The notes: generated by a model from the sequence alone, not told the origin. A stretch of DNA of 64,000 bases from Pseudanabaena sp. Salubria-1 (GCA_023336205.1 JALQCR010000016.1:88180-152179), one strand, 5' to 3'. Positions 1-9,315 are shown, counted from the stretch's first letter. Made by a program: numbers and translations.

Positions 1-1
1 C

Positions 2-2176
2 AAAATTTCTAATTGGTATTTGTTGCGGTTGTATGGGCGCGGCAAGTTGGATGTGAGTTTGGCGGCGTTGGTGTTGCCGATGGGCGATCGCCTGCTGCCT
101 GTGAGTTCGGAGATCGAGCAGTTATTTCTCGATCCTGATGATGCGACTACGCCGAGGGTGGTGCGGCGTGAGGATTTTGTGGGACGGCGGCGGATCTTGC
201 AATCAAGTTTGCGGCGATTGCAGGGGAATGATCTGGGTGTGTTGTTGCATGGGATGGGTGGTTTGGGTAAGACGACGGTGGCGAAGCGGTTGTTGGAACG
301 GATTGCCGATCCGCAAAACTCGAACTATGACACGATTTTTAATTACAAGTATTTTGATGAAGGGAAGCTGTTGCAGGATTTGGCGAGAAATTGCACTTCT
401 GAGGCGGGGCTTGAGATTCTCAATGGTAAGTTACCGCTAATGCAGAAGCTGACGAAGTTTCTCAAGGAGGGCATGAATGATAAGGATCGCTGTTTGATGT
501 TTGTGTTGGATGATTTTGAGGCGAATCTGGAAGAGAATGCGTTTGGGGCATGGGTGCTGAAGTATGAGGTGGTGGAGCCTTTGATGGCTTTGGTGAGTGC
601 GATCGCCCGTTCTGGTTTGCGCCATCGGTTGATTGTGACCTGTCGCTATGATTTTAATTTGCCAGATGTTGCGCTAAATGCAAGGCTGTTTCGTGTCCCG
701 TTGTTTTCGTTGCGGGGTGTGGATCTCAAGAAGAAGTGCGATCGCCTTGCGGGGTTTCAGTTGCCTATGTTGTCGCGTGAGGCTGCGGAGCCTTTGGTGG
801 CGTTGCAAGAACGGGCGATCGCGGTGGCGGATGGGAATCCGAGGTTGTTGGAGTGGTTGGCGGCGATTTTGCCGAACGATCTGTTGACGGAGGCGCAAAA
901 GCAGGAAGTTTTGGATCGGATGATGGCGAAGCAAACTGAGTTTCGCGAACATATTCTCGCGGAGACTTTACTGGCTCAGCAAAGTCCAGGTTTGCGGGAA
1001 ATGTTAAGGCTGGGTTTGGTATTCGATTTGCCTGTGCCTGAGTTGGTGTTTGCGAAGGTATGTGAGGGAGTTGAGAATCTCAAGGTGCATCAAGATCGGG
1101 CAAAGGCGATCGGTTTGTTAGAAGTCAATGGCGATCTTTATCGTGTGCCGAAGATTTTGGTGGAGTTGTTAAGTTCTGAGTTTACGCTGGAGATGTATGC
1201 GACAGCAGCAAGGGAACTCTATCGAGTTTGGTATCAAGAATCTGAGTCTTCTACTGAGGAGCAAAAGTTAGAAATTCATCGGTTGGCTTTGTTGGGTGAT
1301 GAGAAAGAGATCGCGGTAACGATTGGAACTTCTTTAGCATGGAATTGGAGAAGTAAGAGCAGATTCCGTGAAGCAGTTATTCTTTGTAAGAATACTCTTG
1401 AGGTTTCACGAAGTAGCAAAGTTCTAACCGAATTGGTTTATTGTGAGCAAAGTTTAGGCAATGTTGAGAAAGCGGAAGAATATTATCAACAGGCAATAAA
1501 TGAGTGTTTGGACGACGATGAAAGCACTAAAGCTTTTACACTTCATTGTCTTGGAATGCTAAAAGCCCAACAGGGACAGGTAGACCAAGCGATAAACCTC
1601 TATCAGCAGTCCTTGGAAATCAATGAAAGCATCGGTTTCGTGATGGGCAAGCCAGCCACATTGATTGAAATGGCAAAGATTTATCAATCTCAAGGCTTAG
1701 TCGATAAAGCATTTGAACAATATCATCAGGCTTTAGAAATTGCCAGACAAATTGGAAATGTTGAAAAAGAGGCAACCGCTCTGTCTTGGATAGCAACGAT
1801 CCATACTCAAAAGGGACAAATTGAAGAAGCAATCAACCTCTATCGACAAGCATCAGAGATCTATGACCAAATTGGAAATATTGGCTACAAAGCCGCCACA
1901 TTGCATGGTATGGCTGATATCTATTTTCGACAAGGACAATTTGAGCAATCAGTCAATCTCTTTAAGCAGTCCTTAGAAATTAAAGAACGTATTGGGGATG
2001 TACATGGCAAAGCAATCACACTCTGGTATTTAGGGCATATTGCAAAAGAACAAGGTGATTTTCAAACGGCGATTACTTATCTCCAAGAATCCCTCACTAT
2101 CCTGCAACACCTCAAATCCCCCGACGCAGCCAAAGTTGAGAGTTTGTTAGAAAAAGTGAGAGCGATGGTGGGGTAA
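2..2176 (+). CDS. STAND (NB-ARC-like) NTPase with C-terminal TPR repeats, 5' end outside window
   Basis: The frame is open to the left edge of the window, so the true start lies upstream; an effector domain such as CHAT often precedes this architecture, but none is visible here. Counting from a TTG at position 20, a P-loop (HGMGGLGKTT) sits at residues 77-86 and a Walker B strand (LMFVLDDFE) near 159-167, followed by a winged-helix-like stretch and then about seven tetratricopeptide repeats from residue 420 to the end. STAND ATPases of this build are signal switches: the TPRs sense, nucleotide exchange at the P-loop switches, and the N-terminal domain acts. The first 1.2 kb is G-rich at third positions while the TPR part is A+T-rich, which suggests a mosaic origin. 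The specific partner or signal is unknown. Confidence 0.85.
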   Translation, partial: KISNWYLLRLYGRGKLDVSLAALVLPMGDRLLPVSSEIEQLFLDPDDATTPRVVRREDFVGRRRILQSSLRRLQGNDLGVLLHGMGGLGKTTVAKRLLERIADPQNSNYDTIFNYKYFDEGKLLQDLARNCTSEAGLEILNGKLPLMQKLTKFLKEGMNDKDRCLMFVLDDFEANLEENAFGAWVLKYEVVEPLMALVSAIARSGLRHRLIVTCRYDFNLPDVALNARLFRVPLFSLRGVDLKKKCDRLAGFQLPMLSREAAEPLVALQERAIAVADGNPRLLEWLAAILPNDLLTEAQKQEVLDRMMAKQTEFREHILAETLLAQQSPGLREMLRLGLVFDLPVPELVFAKVCEGVENLKVHQDRAKAIGLLEVNGDLYRVPKILVELLSSEFTLEMYATAARELYRVWYQESESSTEEQKLEIHRLALLGDEKEIAVTIGTSLAWNWRSKSRFREAVILCKNTLEVSRSSKVLTELVYCEQSLGNVEKAEEYYQQAINECLDDDESTKAFTLHCLGMLKAQQGQVDQAINLYQQSLEINESIGFVMGKPATLIEMAKIYQSQGLVDKAFEQYHQALEIARQIGNVEKEATALSWIATIHTQKGQIEEAINLYRQASEIYDQIGNIGYKAATLHGMADIYFRQGQFEQSVNLFKQSLEIKERIGDVHGKAITLWYLGHIAKEQGDFQTAITYLQESLTILQHLKSPDAAKVESLLEKVRAMVG

Positions 2177-2203
2177 GGGACAAGGAAAAAGGAAAAAATT
2201 CTG

Positions 2204-2566
2204 GTAGGGGCAAAGCATTCCCGCAGAGATTTATAAAATTTGCAATTCCCTCAATACGGGAATGCTCCGCCCTAAACCTCTGACATCCGCCCCAAATCCC
2301 CAAGCCGCCTACCATGTACACATAAGTCTGTGCCTGTCTACGTTTCAATGTGTCTTAGCCCCCTAAATCCCCCAATTCTGGGGGACTTTGAAAAAGATTT
2401 ATTTTCTTGTTCCCCCAGAATTGGGGGCTAGGGGGCGATTAATTGTTGACTTGACTAGGTTTTATGACTTGTGTACATGGTAGTAAAAGCACAGAGGGCG
2501 CAGCATTTGCGATCGAGATTTCTGTGATGAGTTTAAAAATTGTGGCGCAAATGCAACGCCCCTACA
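2204..2566. repeat. Double-hairpin repeat element (family R1), copy a, split by a MITE
   Basis: Begins with GTAGGGG and ends with CCCCTAC. It holds two stem-loops, one with arms around AGCATTCCCGC / GGGAATGCT and one with arms around AGCATTTGCG / CGCAAATGC. The same layout recurs at 17322-17524, 21649-21854 and 22519-22724. This copy is interrupted at about 2309-2483 by another element. Confidence 0.8.
2309..2483. mobile_element. MITE-like element of about 175 bp inside repeat R1
   Basis: The ends are inverted repeats: CTACCATGTACACA at 2309-2322 and TGTGTACATGGTAG at 2470-2483. The interior is a large hairpin whose arms carry CCCCCAATTCTGGGGG and CCCCCAGAATTGGGGG. There is no coding frame. 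Removing the element rejoins the two halves of an R1 repeat, as shown by comparison with the uninterrupted R1 copies. It is non-autonomous; its helper transposase is not identified, and a TA target duplication is possible. Confidence 0.75.
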
Positions 2567-2692
2567 ATCATCTATGCGCTGACATAAACCCATGACCATC
2601 ATCTGTGAAAGGTAATGAAGATTTATCAATGATTACAGTGGATAGTGCGATCGTGCATTACCCAGTCAAAACCATTTGGTAATAGCGATTTC

Positions 2693-2751
2693 CTTACAGG
2701 GTTTGGTTTTCAATTCACAGAAGTGTTGTCACACTTCTGTGAATTGGTATT
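2693..2751. repeat. Hairpin repeat R2, copy 1
   Basis: A block of about 59 bp beginning CTTACAGGGTTTGGTTTT and containing a perfect 15-bp stem (CAATTCACAGAAGTG, 6-nt loop) at 2711-2746. A near-identical block lies at 33711-33770 downstream of hisS. The rest of the 2567-2867 spacer holds no recognisable gene. Confidence 0.75.
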
Positions 2752-2807
2752 AGCCCTAGCTTTATTCCAAAAACTGTGCCTACAAATGAGTATAAGTATT
2801 TGTGAAC

Positions 2808-2842
2808 CATAAGGTTGCGCCCCGCAGGGGCGCAACCTTATG
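2808..2842. terminator. Terminator-like palindrome after ycf45
   Basis: A perfect 16-bp inverted repeat (CATAAGGTTGCGCCCC with a 3-nt loop) lies just past the stop codon of ycf45 on the minus strand. A clear U-tract is lacking, so it could also be a mobile or bidirectional hairpin. Confidence 0.55.
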
Positions 2843-2867
2843 GGCTTAATTATGCCTTAGAAATCTT

Positions 2868-4610
2868 CTAATTAGGGAAAATGCGTAAACGTCGATTTGG
2901 CTCGGAGCCGTAGCTTTCCGATCGCAGTTGATAATGTTCAACTAACTCATGCTGCATCCGACGAATAATCGATGAACGGGGCAATAGCTCAACGGGTTGA
3001 CTCTTAGGAATGACAATCTGCTCAACAGCTAGCCTTGTCTCTTCGAGAGCTTCGATTTCATCCTCAGAGTCACCATAGGCGAACATATTCAGATCGCTAA
3101 TCGTATCCGCAGGACTCTCATCGATATGCAAAATCCTGCGTAAAGCGCGAGTAATTTGTGGCAAAGTGCTAGTTTTGATCGCATGAATGGGAATCTGTCG
3201 CGCTTCAGCAACTTGACGGACTTTGGAGCTAGTGCGAATCTGCGATCGCAAAGCCAGCACTATATCTGCTTCATCAAGATCCTTAGTAATTTCAATCGGT
3301 AAATTGATCGATTGCACCACCTGCTCAGTTTGATGGCGGCTGACTCCATAGAGATAGACATTCAGCGTCCCAAAACGCTCTCGCATGGCAACATAGGAAG
3401 ACATATCGCCAAATTCTTCTTCATCTTCGTCACTGGATTCATGCAGCTCGGCAACAGAATTATTGCTAATCTTGCTAGACAGATCAGCTAATTCCGATCG
3501 CATTTGCACCTGAGGATCAAGGGGAATGGGCTTAATCTTGCCCGTAGCCCGCCAACCTTTGACCGCAGGATTTCGCATCACCTCAGGATTTTTGGGCTTC
3601 TCCTCAGTCGTAGTCACTTCGCCTGCATCACTTACCGCCCGAATTTGACGACCTGGATCGCGATCGCGTAAGAGCATATCAATGGTTCCCGCTACATCGT
3701 CATGGACTGCCCAACGGTAGCGCTCCCACATTTCTACAGCAATATCAAAAGTTGGCTGGGCTTTGCGCTCTAAAATACTCTTTTGAGGCAATCCGCGCCG
3801 CCGCATTTCTTCATCACCGAGGGTGACCGATTGAATGCCGCCGATCAAGTCAGAAAGGGTAGGATTTTTGATTAAATTGGCGAGTTGATTACCATGAGCC
3901 GTTCCCACGAGTTGCACACCTCGTTCCGCGATCGTTCTTGCTGCTAATGCTTCGAGTTCAGTACCAATCTCATCGATGACGATTACTTCAGGCATATGGT
4001 TTTCCACCGCCTCGATCATCACTTGGTGTTGCAACTCAGGCTGCGATACTTGCATCCTCCTCGCCCGTCCGATCGCAGGATGCGGAATGTCACCATCGCC
4101 AGCGATTTCATTAGATGAGTCAATAATGACGACGCGCTTATTCAGGTCATCGGCAAGCACACGGGCAATTTCACGCAGAGCCGTAGTTTTGCCCATCCCC
4201 GGTTTGCCTAAGAGCAAAATCGATTTACCAGTTTCGACTAAGTCGCGAATCATCGCGATCGTGCCATAGACAGCTCGACCAACCCGACAGGTTAGCCCGA
4301 TGATTTCGCCTTTGCGGTTGCGGATGGCACTGATGCGGTGGAGTGTGCGTTCGATACCTGCGCGGTTATCGCCGCCGAACTCGCCAACTTGCTTGACACA
4401 GAGCGCCAAATCTTCTTTGGTAATCGGGTCATCGGTTAGATATTTGGTGCTGTCAAAATAACGCGCTTCTGGCAACCTGCCTAAGTCCATCACAATTTCG
4501 ACAAGTTGTTCTAACCCGCCGCAGAGTTCAATGCTGCTCTTAATGCGTGGAGGCAAAATATCTAGAAGTTGATCGAGGTTGTCTGTAACTTGCTTGCGGA
4601 TGGAGTCCAT
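2868..4610 (-). CDS. ycf45: Ycf45 family AAA ATPase with C-terminal R3H domain
   Basis: The 580-residue protein has a P-loop (GKPGMGKTT, residues 135-143), a Walker B strand ending VIVIDEIGTE (about 209-218) and a downstream HG-containing sensor region, the pattern of SpoIIIAA-like single-stranded nucleic-acid ATPases. The middle is a charged linker, and the C-terminus (RRMQHELVEHYQL...RRLRIFP) matches an R3H nucleic-acid-binding domain. Ycf45 is conserved in cyanobacteria and some plastids; the cellular role is not settled. It follows ldpA by 22 bases on the same strand, so the two are probably co-transcribed. Length fits the family and the ATG start is well placed. Confidence 0.9.
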   Translation of the reverse strand: MDSIRKQVTDNLDQLLDILPPRIKSSIELCGGLEQLVEIVMDLGRLPEARYFDSTKYLTDDPITKEDLALCVKQVGEFGGDNRAGIERTLHRISAIRNRKGEIIGLTCRVGRAVYGTIAMIRDLVETGKSILLLGKPGMGKTTALREIARVLADDLNKRVVIIDSSNEIAGDGDIPHPAIGRARRMQVSQPELQHQVMIEAVENHMPEVIVIDEIGTELEALAARTIAERGVQLVGTAHGNQLANLIKNPTLSDLIGGIQSVTLGDEEMRRRGLPQKSILERKAQPTFDIAVEMWERYRWAVHDDVAGTIDMLLRDRDPGRQIRAVSDAGEVTTTEEKPKNPEVMRNPAVKGWRATGKIKPIPLDPQVQMRSELADLSSKISNNSVAELHESSDEDEEEFGDMSSYVAMRERFGTLNVYLYGVSRHQTEQVVQSINLPIEITKDLDEADIVLALRSQIRTSSKVRQVAEARQIPIHAIKTSTLPQITRALRRILHIDESPADTISDLNMFAYGDSEDEIEALEETRLAVEQIVIPKSQPVELLPRSSIIRRMQHELVEHYQLRSESYGSEPNRRLRIFPN

Positions 4611-4632
4611 TAGGCTTTTTAAGGTTTTACAG

Positions 4633-5637
4633 TTAGGTTTTGATTTGCGAAACTAATTGACGGGCGATCGCAACAGCTTGCCAGAGTAAACAAGGACGAT
4701 CTTCGAGGCGATCGGGTATTTCTTCTCCCAGACCTTCTAGAAAATCCATCACGATTTTACGAGCATAGCTGCCATAGGCAACGCCAGCTACTGGTATGTC
4801 TGCTTGGCGCAGCTTCGGGACAGTACTCGCATTTGTACCACCAGCCAATTGCACAAAGCCAAGGGGTAACTGGAAATCCAGCACTTTTTGCCCTAGCTGC
4901 AAAGCTGCCCTAGTTGCGCCATCACCGATATCGCCACTCATCGGTCTGCCATCGGTTTGCCAAATCAGCGATCGCGGCTTGGGGTTCATCCCTTCGAGCA
5001 AAGACATGAGGTAATCGCGCAGATCTTCACAGTCTGGAAAGCTGACGGCTACTAGCTTGAGTTTGGGGATAATCGGACTCAAGCGCTGCCAAAATGCGGC
5101 AAATTCTTTGGTGCGATTGGGTTGTGTATGAATTTCGATCGCATTAACTGACTGGTTAAGTACATCATCAACTTGGTGAAAAATATCTTCAGGGACATAA
5201 ACCTGTTCGCGGGTATGAATTATTTGCACTGGACATAGCGGTAAGCAACGACCGCACCCATAACAAAGATTTGGCATGATCCCATTGTAATCATTACTAA
5301 ATTTTATTGCTGTGGTGGGGCATACTTTTTCACAAGGACGGCTGCAATCGCTTGGACAAAGCTCAGGATCAAAAAATGCTTTCCGAAAATGTGGATCTTC
5401 GCCATCGTTAAAGCTGACCATTACTAAAGGGGCGATCGCAGTTGGTTCTAATTTGAGTGCTGCTGCAATTCCTTCTCTGGCGGCTGCGATCGTCGCAGGA
5501 TCGGGAGCCATATCAATGCAATCTGCTCCTGCCAATGTATAAATCAGGGCAAGATGGCGAATTGCGGGTAAATGTTGGTAACTCGCACCACAAATGAGCT
5601 TAAACCACTGGTGCGATCGGAGAGCTTCAAGTTCCAT
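4633..5637 (-). CDS. ldpA: LdpA, iron-sulfur protein of circadian light input
   Basis: The 334-residue protein carries two 4Fe-4S ferredoxin-type motifs: cysteines 94, 98, 102 and 106 (first cluster) and 125, 128, 131 and 135 (second cluster, CYGCGRCLPLC). The C-terminal half (QLAGGTNASTVP and onward) matches the LdpA C-terminal domain. In Synechococcus, LdpA is a redox-sensing protein that tunes the circadian period to light intensity. It lies directly upstream of ycf45 with a 22-base gap. Confidence is high for the family; function is by homology. Confidence 0.92.
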   Translation of the reverse strand: MELEALRSHQWFKLICGASYQHLPAIRHLALIYTLAGADCIDMAPDPATIAAAREGIAAALKLEPTAIAPLVMVSFNDGEDPHFRKAFFDPELCPSDCSRPCEKVCPTTAIKFSNDYNGIMPNLCYGCGRCLPLCPVQIIHTREQVYVPEDIFHQVDDVLNQSVNAIEIHTQPNRTKEFAAFWQRLSPIIPKLKLVAVSFPDCEDLRDYLMSLLEGMNPKPRSLIWQTDGRPMSGDIGDGATRAALQLGQKVLDFQLPLGFVQLAGGTNASTVPKLRQADIPVAGVAYGSYARKIVMDFLEGLGEEIPDRLEDRPCLLWQAVAIARQLVSQIKT

Positions 5638-5738
5638 ATTTCTATATTATCGCGGTTGCCACGCTGTGGTTAATCCCAAAACACAAAAATGACTAAGCCA
5701 TTTGGCGTTTTTAAAACCATTGCTGGTTATAGCTAGAC

Positions 5739-5783
5739 CAAAGAATTGATTGGCGGCGCTTCGCGCCACCAATCAATTCTTTG
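5739..5783. terminator. Long hairpin in the ldpA/clpS divergent spacer
   Basis: A near-perfect inverted repeat (CAAAGAATTGATTGGCGGCG arms, one mismatch). A close relative with the same core TTGATTGGCGGCGC sits between galT and holB. Upstream, 5677-5722 resembles the hisS terminator hairpin in degenerate form. Because the spacer is divergent, this is more likely a dispersed hairpin repeat than a true terminator. Confidence 0.4.
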
Positions 5784-5865
5784 TCGTTTCTAAAACCCAA
5801 ACGAGAGGAGCAGCACAAAGTGCCGCCCCCCTATCGTTTACAGTAATCATCGATCAAACAAGCCG

Positions 5866-5916
5866 CCAGAAAAAAATTGAAAGCGTTGCAAAGCAACGCT
5901 TTCAATTTTTTTCTGG
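5866..5916. repeat. Long perfect hairpin upstream of clpS
   Basis: 24-bp perfect arms (CCAGAAAAAAATTGAAAGCG plus TTGC) around a 3-nt AAA loop. The tip GTTGCAAAGCAAC is shared with the hairpin at 14146-14194. It lies upstream of clpS, not downstream of a gene, so a role as terminator is doubtful. Confidence 0.6.
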
Positions 5917-6004
5917 ATTCGAGCGCAAATCACTGTAGGTTTGAAAATATACAACTATGATCGCTTTTTGCGATAATGCAAGATATAAAACATGAGTTGA
6001 AATT

Positions 6005-6313
6005 ATGGCTATATTTGCTGCTGTTCAAACCCCTGAAAAAGTTAAAGATACTGTGAAGGAGGTAGTACGCAAGCCTTACCCGAAATATAAGGTCATTGTG
6101 TTAAACGATGATTTCAATACCTTTGAGCATGTTTCTGAATGCTTGATGAAATATATCCCAAACATGAATGAGGAGATGGCTTGGGAATTGACTAATCAAG
6201 TACATTTTGAGGGCTTAGCGATCGTCTGGGTGGGACCAATGGAGCAAGCGGAGCTTTATCATGCCCAACTGAAGCAAGCAGGATTAACGATGGCTCCACT
6301 CGAAGCTGAGTAA
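6005..6313 (+). CDS. clpS: ClpS, N-end-rule adaptor of the Clp protease
   Basis: A 102-residue protein with the ClpS core: YKVIVLNDDFNTFEHV (the NDD motif that lines the N-degron pocket), then MNEEMAWELTNQVHFEGLAIV (corresponding to the VHxxG segment) and a C-terminal helix. ClpS binds the ClpC/ClpA N-domain and delivers proteins with destabilising N-terminal residues. Length and motif order are standard. The gene is monocistronic, with its own spacer upstream. Confidence 0.93.
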   Translation: MAIFAAVQTPEKVKDTVKEVVRKPYPKYKVIVLNDDFNTFEHVSECLMKYIPNMNEEMAWELTNQVHFEGLAIVWVGPMEQAELYHAQLKQAGLTMAPLEAE

Positions 6314-6370
6314 AGGCGCTTCTAATATTGCGTCATCATTATTTGTCTCTGCGATCGTAATACTTCTACA

Positions 6371-6628
6371 AAAAATTTTTGTGGAATCCTTTTTCTATTT
6401 TGAGGATTTCAATAATTTCTCCATCCTAGTAAATTCCGATACGATAGCTGTAGTCAAATTTAATGCGATAGTTCCTGACAAGCCTTTTAGTGATTTAAGT
6501 TCGGGGATTTCAGATAGTGCTTGAGAAGTTCCAATTGCTTCAATGCATTTTCCAACTTTTGAGAGAAGTTTTTGGTCGTTAATTTTATCTAAATCTTTTT
6601 TGAATCGCCTAGCAATTTGATAGCTCAT
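6371..6628 (-). pseudogene. RelE-family toxin, inactivated by frameshift and stop
   Basis: Reading from MSYQIARRFKKDLDKI, the frame follows the RelE/ParE pattern up to LKSLKGLSG. Just after this, a different frame continues the family motif (NYRIKFDYSYRIGIY), runs into a TAG at 6426-6428, and the same frame then carries on as DGEIIEILKIEKGFHKNF. Thus one frameshift near 6475 and one in-frame stop separate pieces of a normal RelE toxin. The upstream 25 codons of the open frame do not resemble a toxin, and no antitoxin gene is visible. Confidence 0.75.
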
Positions 6629-8055
6629 TGAGGCAAGTTCTCTAAGAGGGATTTTGCCTCTAATTCCGATAAGAATCAAACATTTGTTATGTAAAAGGTT
6701 CATTTGATTGATATTAAAACGTTGCGTTACATTTCATTTACGCACTCTACGTGACCTGCGATCGCACAACGAGACTGGCGATCACCCTGTAATATCGGAT
6801 TTCTCAATGACTTTACCAAGAATCTGATCTTCTAACCAGTCAGAAAAATCTTCTGGAGAAGTAATGTTTTGAAATATAGGATCAATACATAAACGTTGAA
6901 TACAAAGTATGGATATAGACTTCATAGAATTTAGCTCTAGGTCAGTTATCTGATACTTTCCATCATGAACGAGCTTTGAGCGTAGATTGTAAAGTTCTCT
7001 TACAGCATTCACTACTTCTTTCCGATTCTTTGGGGTACTCGTAATCAGATGAGCAATTCGTATCCGTAAACGATAACTCAACTCAGCTTTTTCATTGTCT
7101 ACTAATACAATACTTTCAAGTGCAATAGCGTAAAAGAGAAATGCATCCTCTCGTCTATTAGCGATAACGGCTCTTCCTATCCACTGTATAGCGGTAATCA
7201 AAGCTTGTTCAAATTTATTTAGATTGTTTTTCTTCAGTAGATTGTTAATGTGACTAAAGCCAATATTGTCTTTTACATCTGATTCTATAATTCTTGGGAT
7301 TTCAAGCTTCTGTAATGAACCGAGCCGCTTTCTACCAATATTTAAGCTGACTCCGTCATTTTCATTTAATATAATTGTTTCAAACCAATGTGATCCTGAG
7401 TCTCCCGACAAGTATGCCCAAGCATTAGGATTGTATGGAACTAATGCGCTAAAAAAATTAAGTATATCTAGAATTTTTCGTGTTTTTTTGATTGCGATTA
7501 CTTGTGCTGATTCATTATCTTTTGCCTCTACAGTGACTACACTAAATACTTTTTTATAGAAATTCGTATCAATATTATTTTTGAGCATTTCCCATTTGGC
7601 TTCTTTTTCAATTGGATGCTTTGCTACTCTTTCTTGGAAATTATTGACAAGAAGATCGTCAAAAACAATAAATTCAATTTGTCCTATTGATAAAGGTAGA
7701 CCTCCCTCACTTATTCCGCATATTGGAATATAGCAACGATATGTAATTCGTTTAGCAGTAATTTTTTGCTTCAAATCTTGTAGGATTTCACTAATTCTTA
7801 AGTCTTCAGAAATAGAACTAGTATTCACGCATAGTGCTTTTAATAATGTTTCTTGAAAAGCATTTTCTACCTTTTTTAGGCTTAAGTCATCATCTTTGAC
7901 TGAAATTTTTATTAAATTCCTTAGGCACTTATGATAATGTAAAGCCTCTTCATAATTTAAGTTCAAGCTGCCTAGTTCGTTGCGTTCAAAATATAGTGAA
8001 AGTGGTTTTTCCTTAGGTGCTTCAGTTCTCGATTTTAAAAAATCAATTAATGATC

Positions 8056-9142
8056 CGCCAATTCAAGGATGAAATGCAACGGGTTCTGATGAAGCAAAGA
8101 ATACTTCGTAAGGAGTACGATAGTCAAGTGATTTTCTGGGTCTGTGATTGATCAAATTCACTGCCTTCTGAAAGTCCTCTTCTTTCACGATTTTAAAGTT
8201 TGTACTTTTGGGATAGAACTCTCTAATTAATCCATTGGTGTGTTCATTCAATCCACGTTCCCATGAATGATATGGATTCGCAAAGAAGGTCTCTAGTTTC
8301 AATCTTTCAGATAGCTTCTCATGCCCACAGAATTCTCTTCCATTATCAAAGGTCATTGTCTTTCGAGATGTTGATTCTATAGGCTCAAATAGATTGAATG
8401 TCACTCTGTTGATCTCATCCATCGTCTTGTTCTTAGCTAGTCCAGCAAGTAAATACTTCGATGCTTTATCAACATGCGTAACTACGATACCTGTGTGGTT
8501 GCACCCGATTACCGTATCACTTTCCCAATGTCCAATCTCTGTTTTTAAATCTGCAATCTTCGGTCGATTCTCTATCCCTACCCTATTGGGAATGCCACCT
8601 CGCTTCTGATGGCGACCTTTGCGCCTTCGTTGCTTTTGCTTCTGCCTCAGATATTGTTGATATATTCCCATCTCTTGATGGTTTGCATAGATCATCAGAT
8701 AAATCGTCTCATAGCTGATTTTACCTAGCCCCTCCCTTTCCATTCTCCCTGCTAGTTGCTCTGGGCTGTGGTGTTGCTCTAACCGTTGTTTGACTTCGGC
8801 GATCGTCTCAGCACTGATGCTCTGAAATCTTACCTTTGCTTGTTTCCGTCTTGCTTTCATCAGGGCAACCGCAGTATCTGGCAAATAGCCAATCTGTCGC
8901 TCGTCTGTATTGCGCGATAACTCTCTTGAAATCGTACTTTTGTTTCGCTTCAAGCGACGACCTATCTCTGATACAGATAATTGCTCAATTACTCTTAGTT
9001 TATACAGTTCACTTCTTTCTGTGGTGGTAAGATGGACAAAGCTCATGAGGGTATCCTAATTATTGTGATTAATATCAGAATATCCTTATGAGTCCCTTTA
9101 CGCAAAGATCTCTAGGTGTTGCATTTCATCCTTGAATTGGCG
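8056..9142 (-). mobile_element. IS30-family insertion sequence, copy 1 (1087 bp)
   Basis: Ends are inverted repeats starting CGCCAATTCAAGGATGAAAT. It is flanked by a 3-bp target duplication ATC (8053-8055 and 9143-9145), as usual for IS30. An equally long copy in inverse orientation is at 40011-41097 with its own target duplication (CTC). Confidence 0.95.
8063..9046 (-). CDS. IS30-family transposase
   Basis: A 327-residue DDE transposase. The N-terminal helix-turn-helix (SEIGRRLKRNKSTISRELSR) is followed by a DDE/RNase H core with WESDTVIG (first D), MTFDNGREF (second D) and the NPYHSWERGLNEHTNGLIRE block (catalytic E). Identical in protein sequence to the copy at 40107-41090. It fills the element and lies about 90 bp from its right end. 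Confidence 0.95.
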   Translation of the reverse strand: MSFVHLTTTERSELYKLRVIEQLSVSEIGRRLKRNKSTISRELSRNTDERQIGYLPDTAVALMKARRKQAKVRFQSISAETIAEVKQRLEQHHSPEQLAGRMEREGLGKISYETIYLMIYANHQEMGIYQQYLRQKQKQRRRKGRHQKRGGIPNRVGIENRPKIADLKTEIGHWESDTVIGCNHTGIVVTHVDKASKYLLAGLAKNKTMDEINRVTFNLFEPIESTSRKTMTFDNGREFCGHEKLSERLKLETFFANPYHSWERGLNEHTNGLIREFYPKSTNFKIVKEEDFQKAVNLINHRPRKSLDYRTPYEVFFASSEPVAFHP

Positions 9143-9212
9143 ATCTTATCTCCTGAAAAGATTCATCGATTTTACTTTGTGCCATATTGCTTTTAGGTTT
9201 CTTCATTTAGTT

Positions 9213-9312
9213 TTACCATTCAGCTTCCTTGCTACTAGATCTGTGAGTTAAGCCTTTGCCGACTGACGTTCCACTAATCGCTATAAAAGTAATCGCCAAA
9301 CCTGTCAGCATA
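9213..9312 (-). pseudogene. Relic of the 3' end of an ABC permease gene (duplicate of 10413-10500)
   Basis: Translating this stretch gives GLAITFIAISGTSVGKGLTH then RSSSKEAEW and a stop. The intact permease gene next door ends GLAITLMTIGLSLVGEGLTQ then KFSSKKEQ. The two agree without gaps over about 80 bases at roughly 70 percent identity by eye. No other part of the permease is present here. The relic and the real 3' end thus bracket the rusA-like and REase-HEPN genes. Confidence 0.8.
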
Positions 9313-9315
9313 GAT

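Larger units (their letters stand above)
6782..9185 (-). pseudogene. ApeA-like HEPN protein gene, interrupted by IS30
   Basis: Removing IS30 (8056-9142) and one ATC target copy restores one frame of 437 residues starting with ATG at 9185 (MAQSKIDESFQEIRSLIDFL). The remaining uninterrupted open part is 6782-7966. The C-terminal third has the HEPN signature: a helical region followed by LRSKLVHDGK, the R-x4-H motif of HEPN ribonucleases, as in Apea-like HEPN proteins, some of which act in phage defence. The insertion falls after about codon 14, so the protein is probably not made in full, although an internal TTG at 7966 could allow a shortened product. It follows the RusA/REase-HEPN pair on the same strand. 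Confidence 0.8.

Noticed and set aside
437..952. Opposite-strand open frames inside the STAND/TPR gene
   Set aside because: They are shadows of a strong coding frame with clear motifs; their translations are low-complexity and match nothing.
3976..4269. Open frame on the plus strand within ycf45
   Set aside because: Antisense to the conserved ATPase core; a codon-bias artefact.
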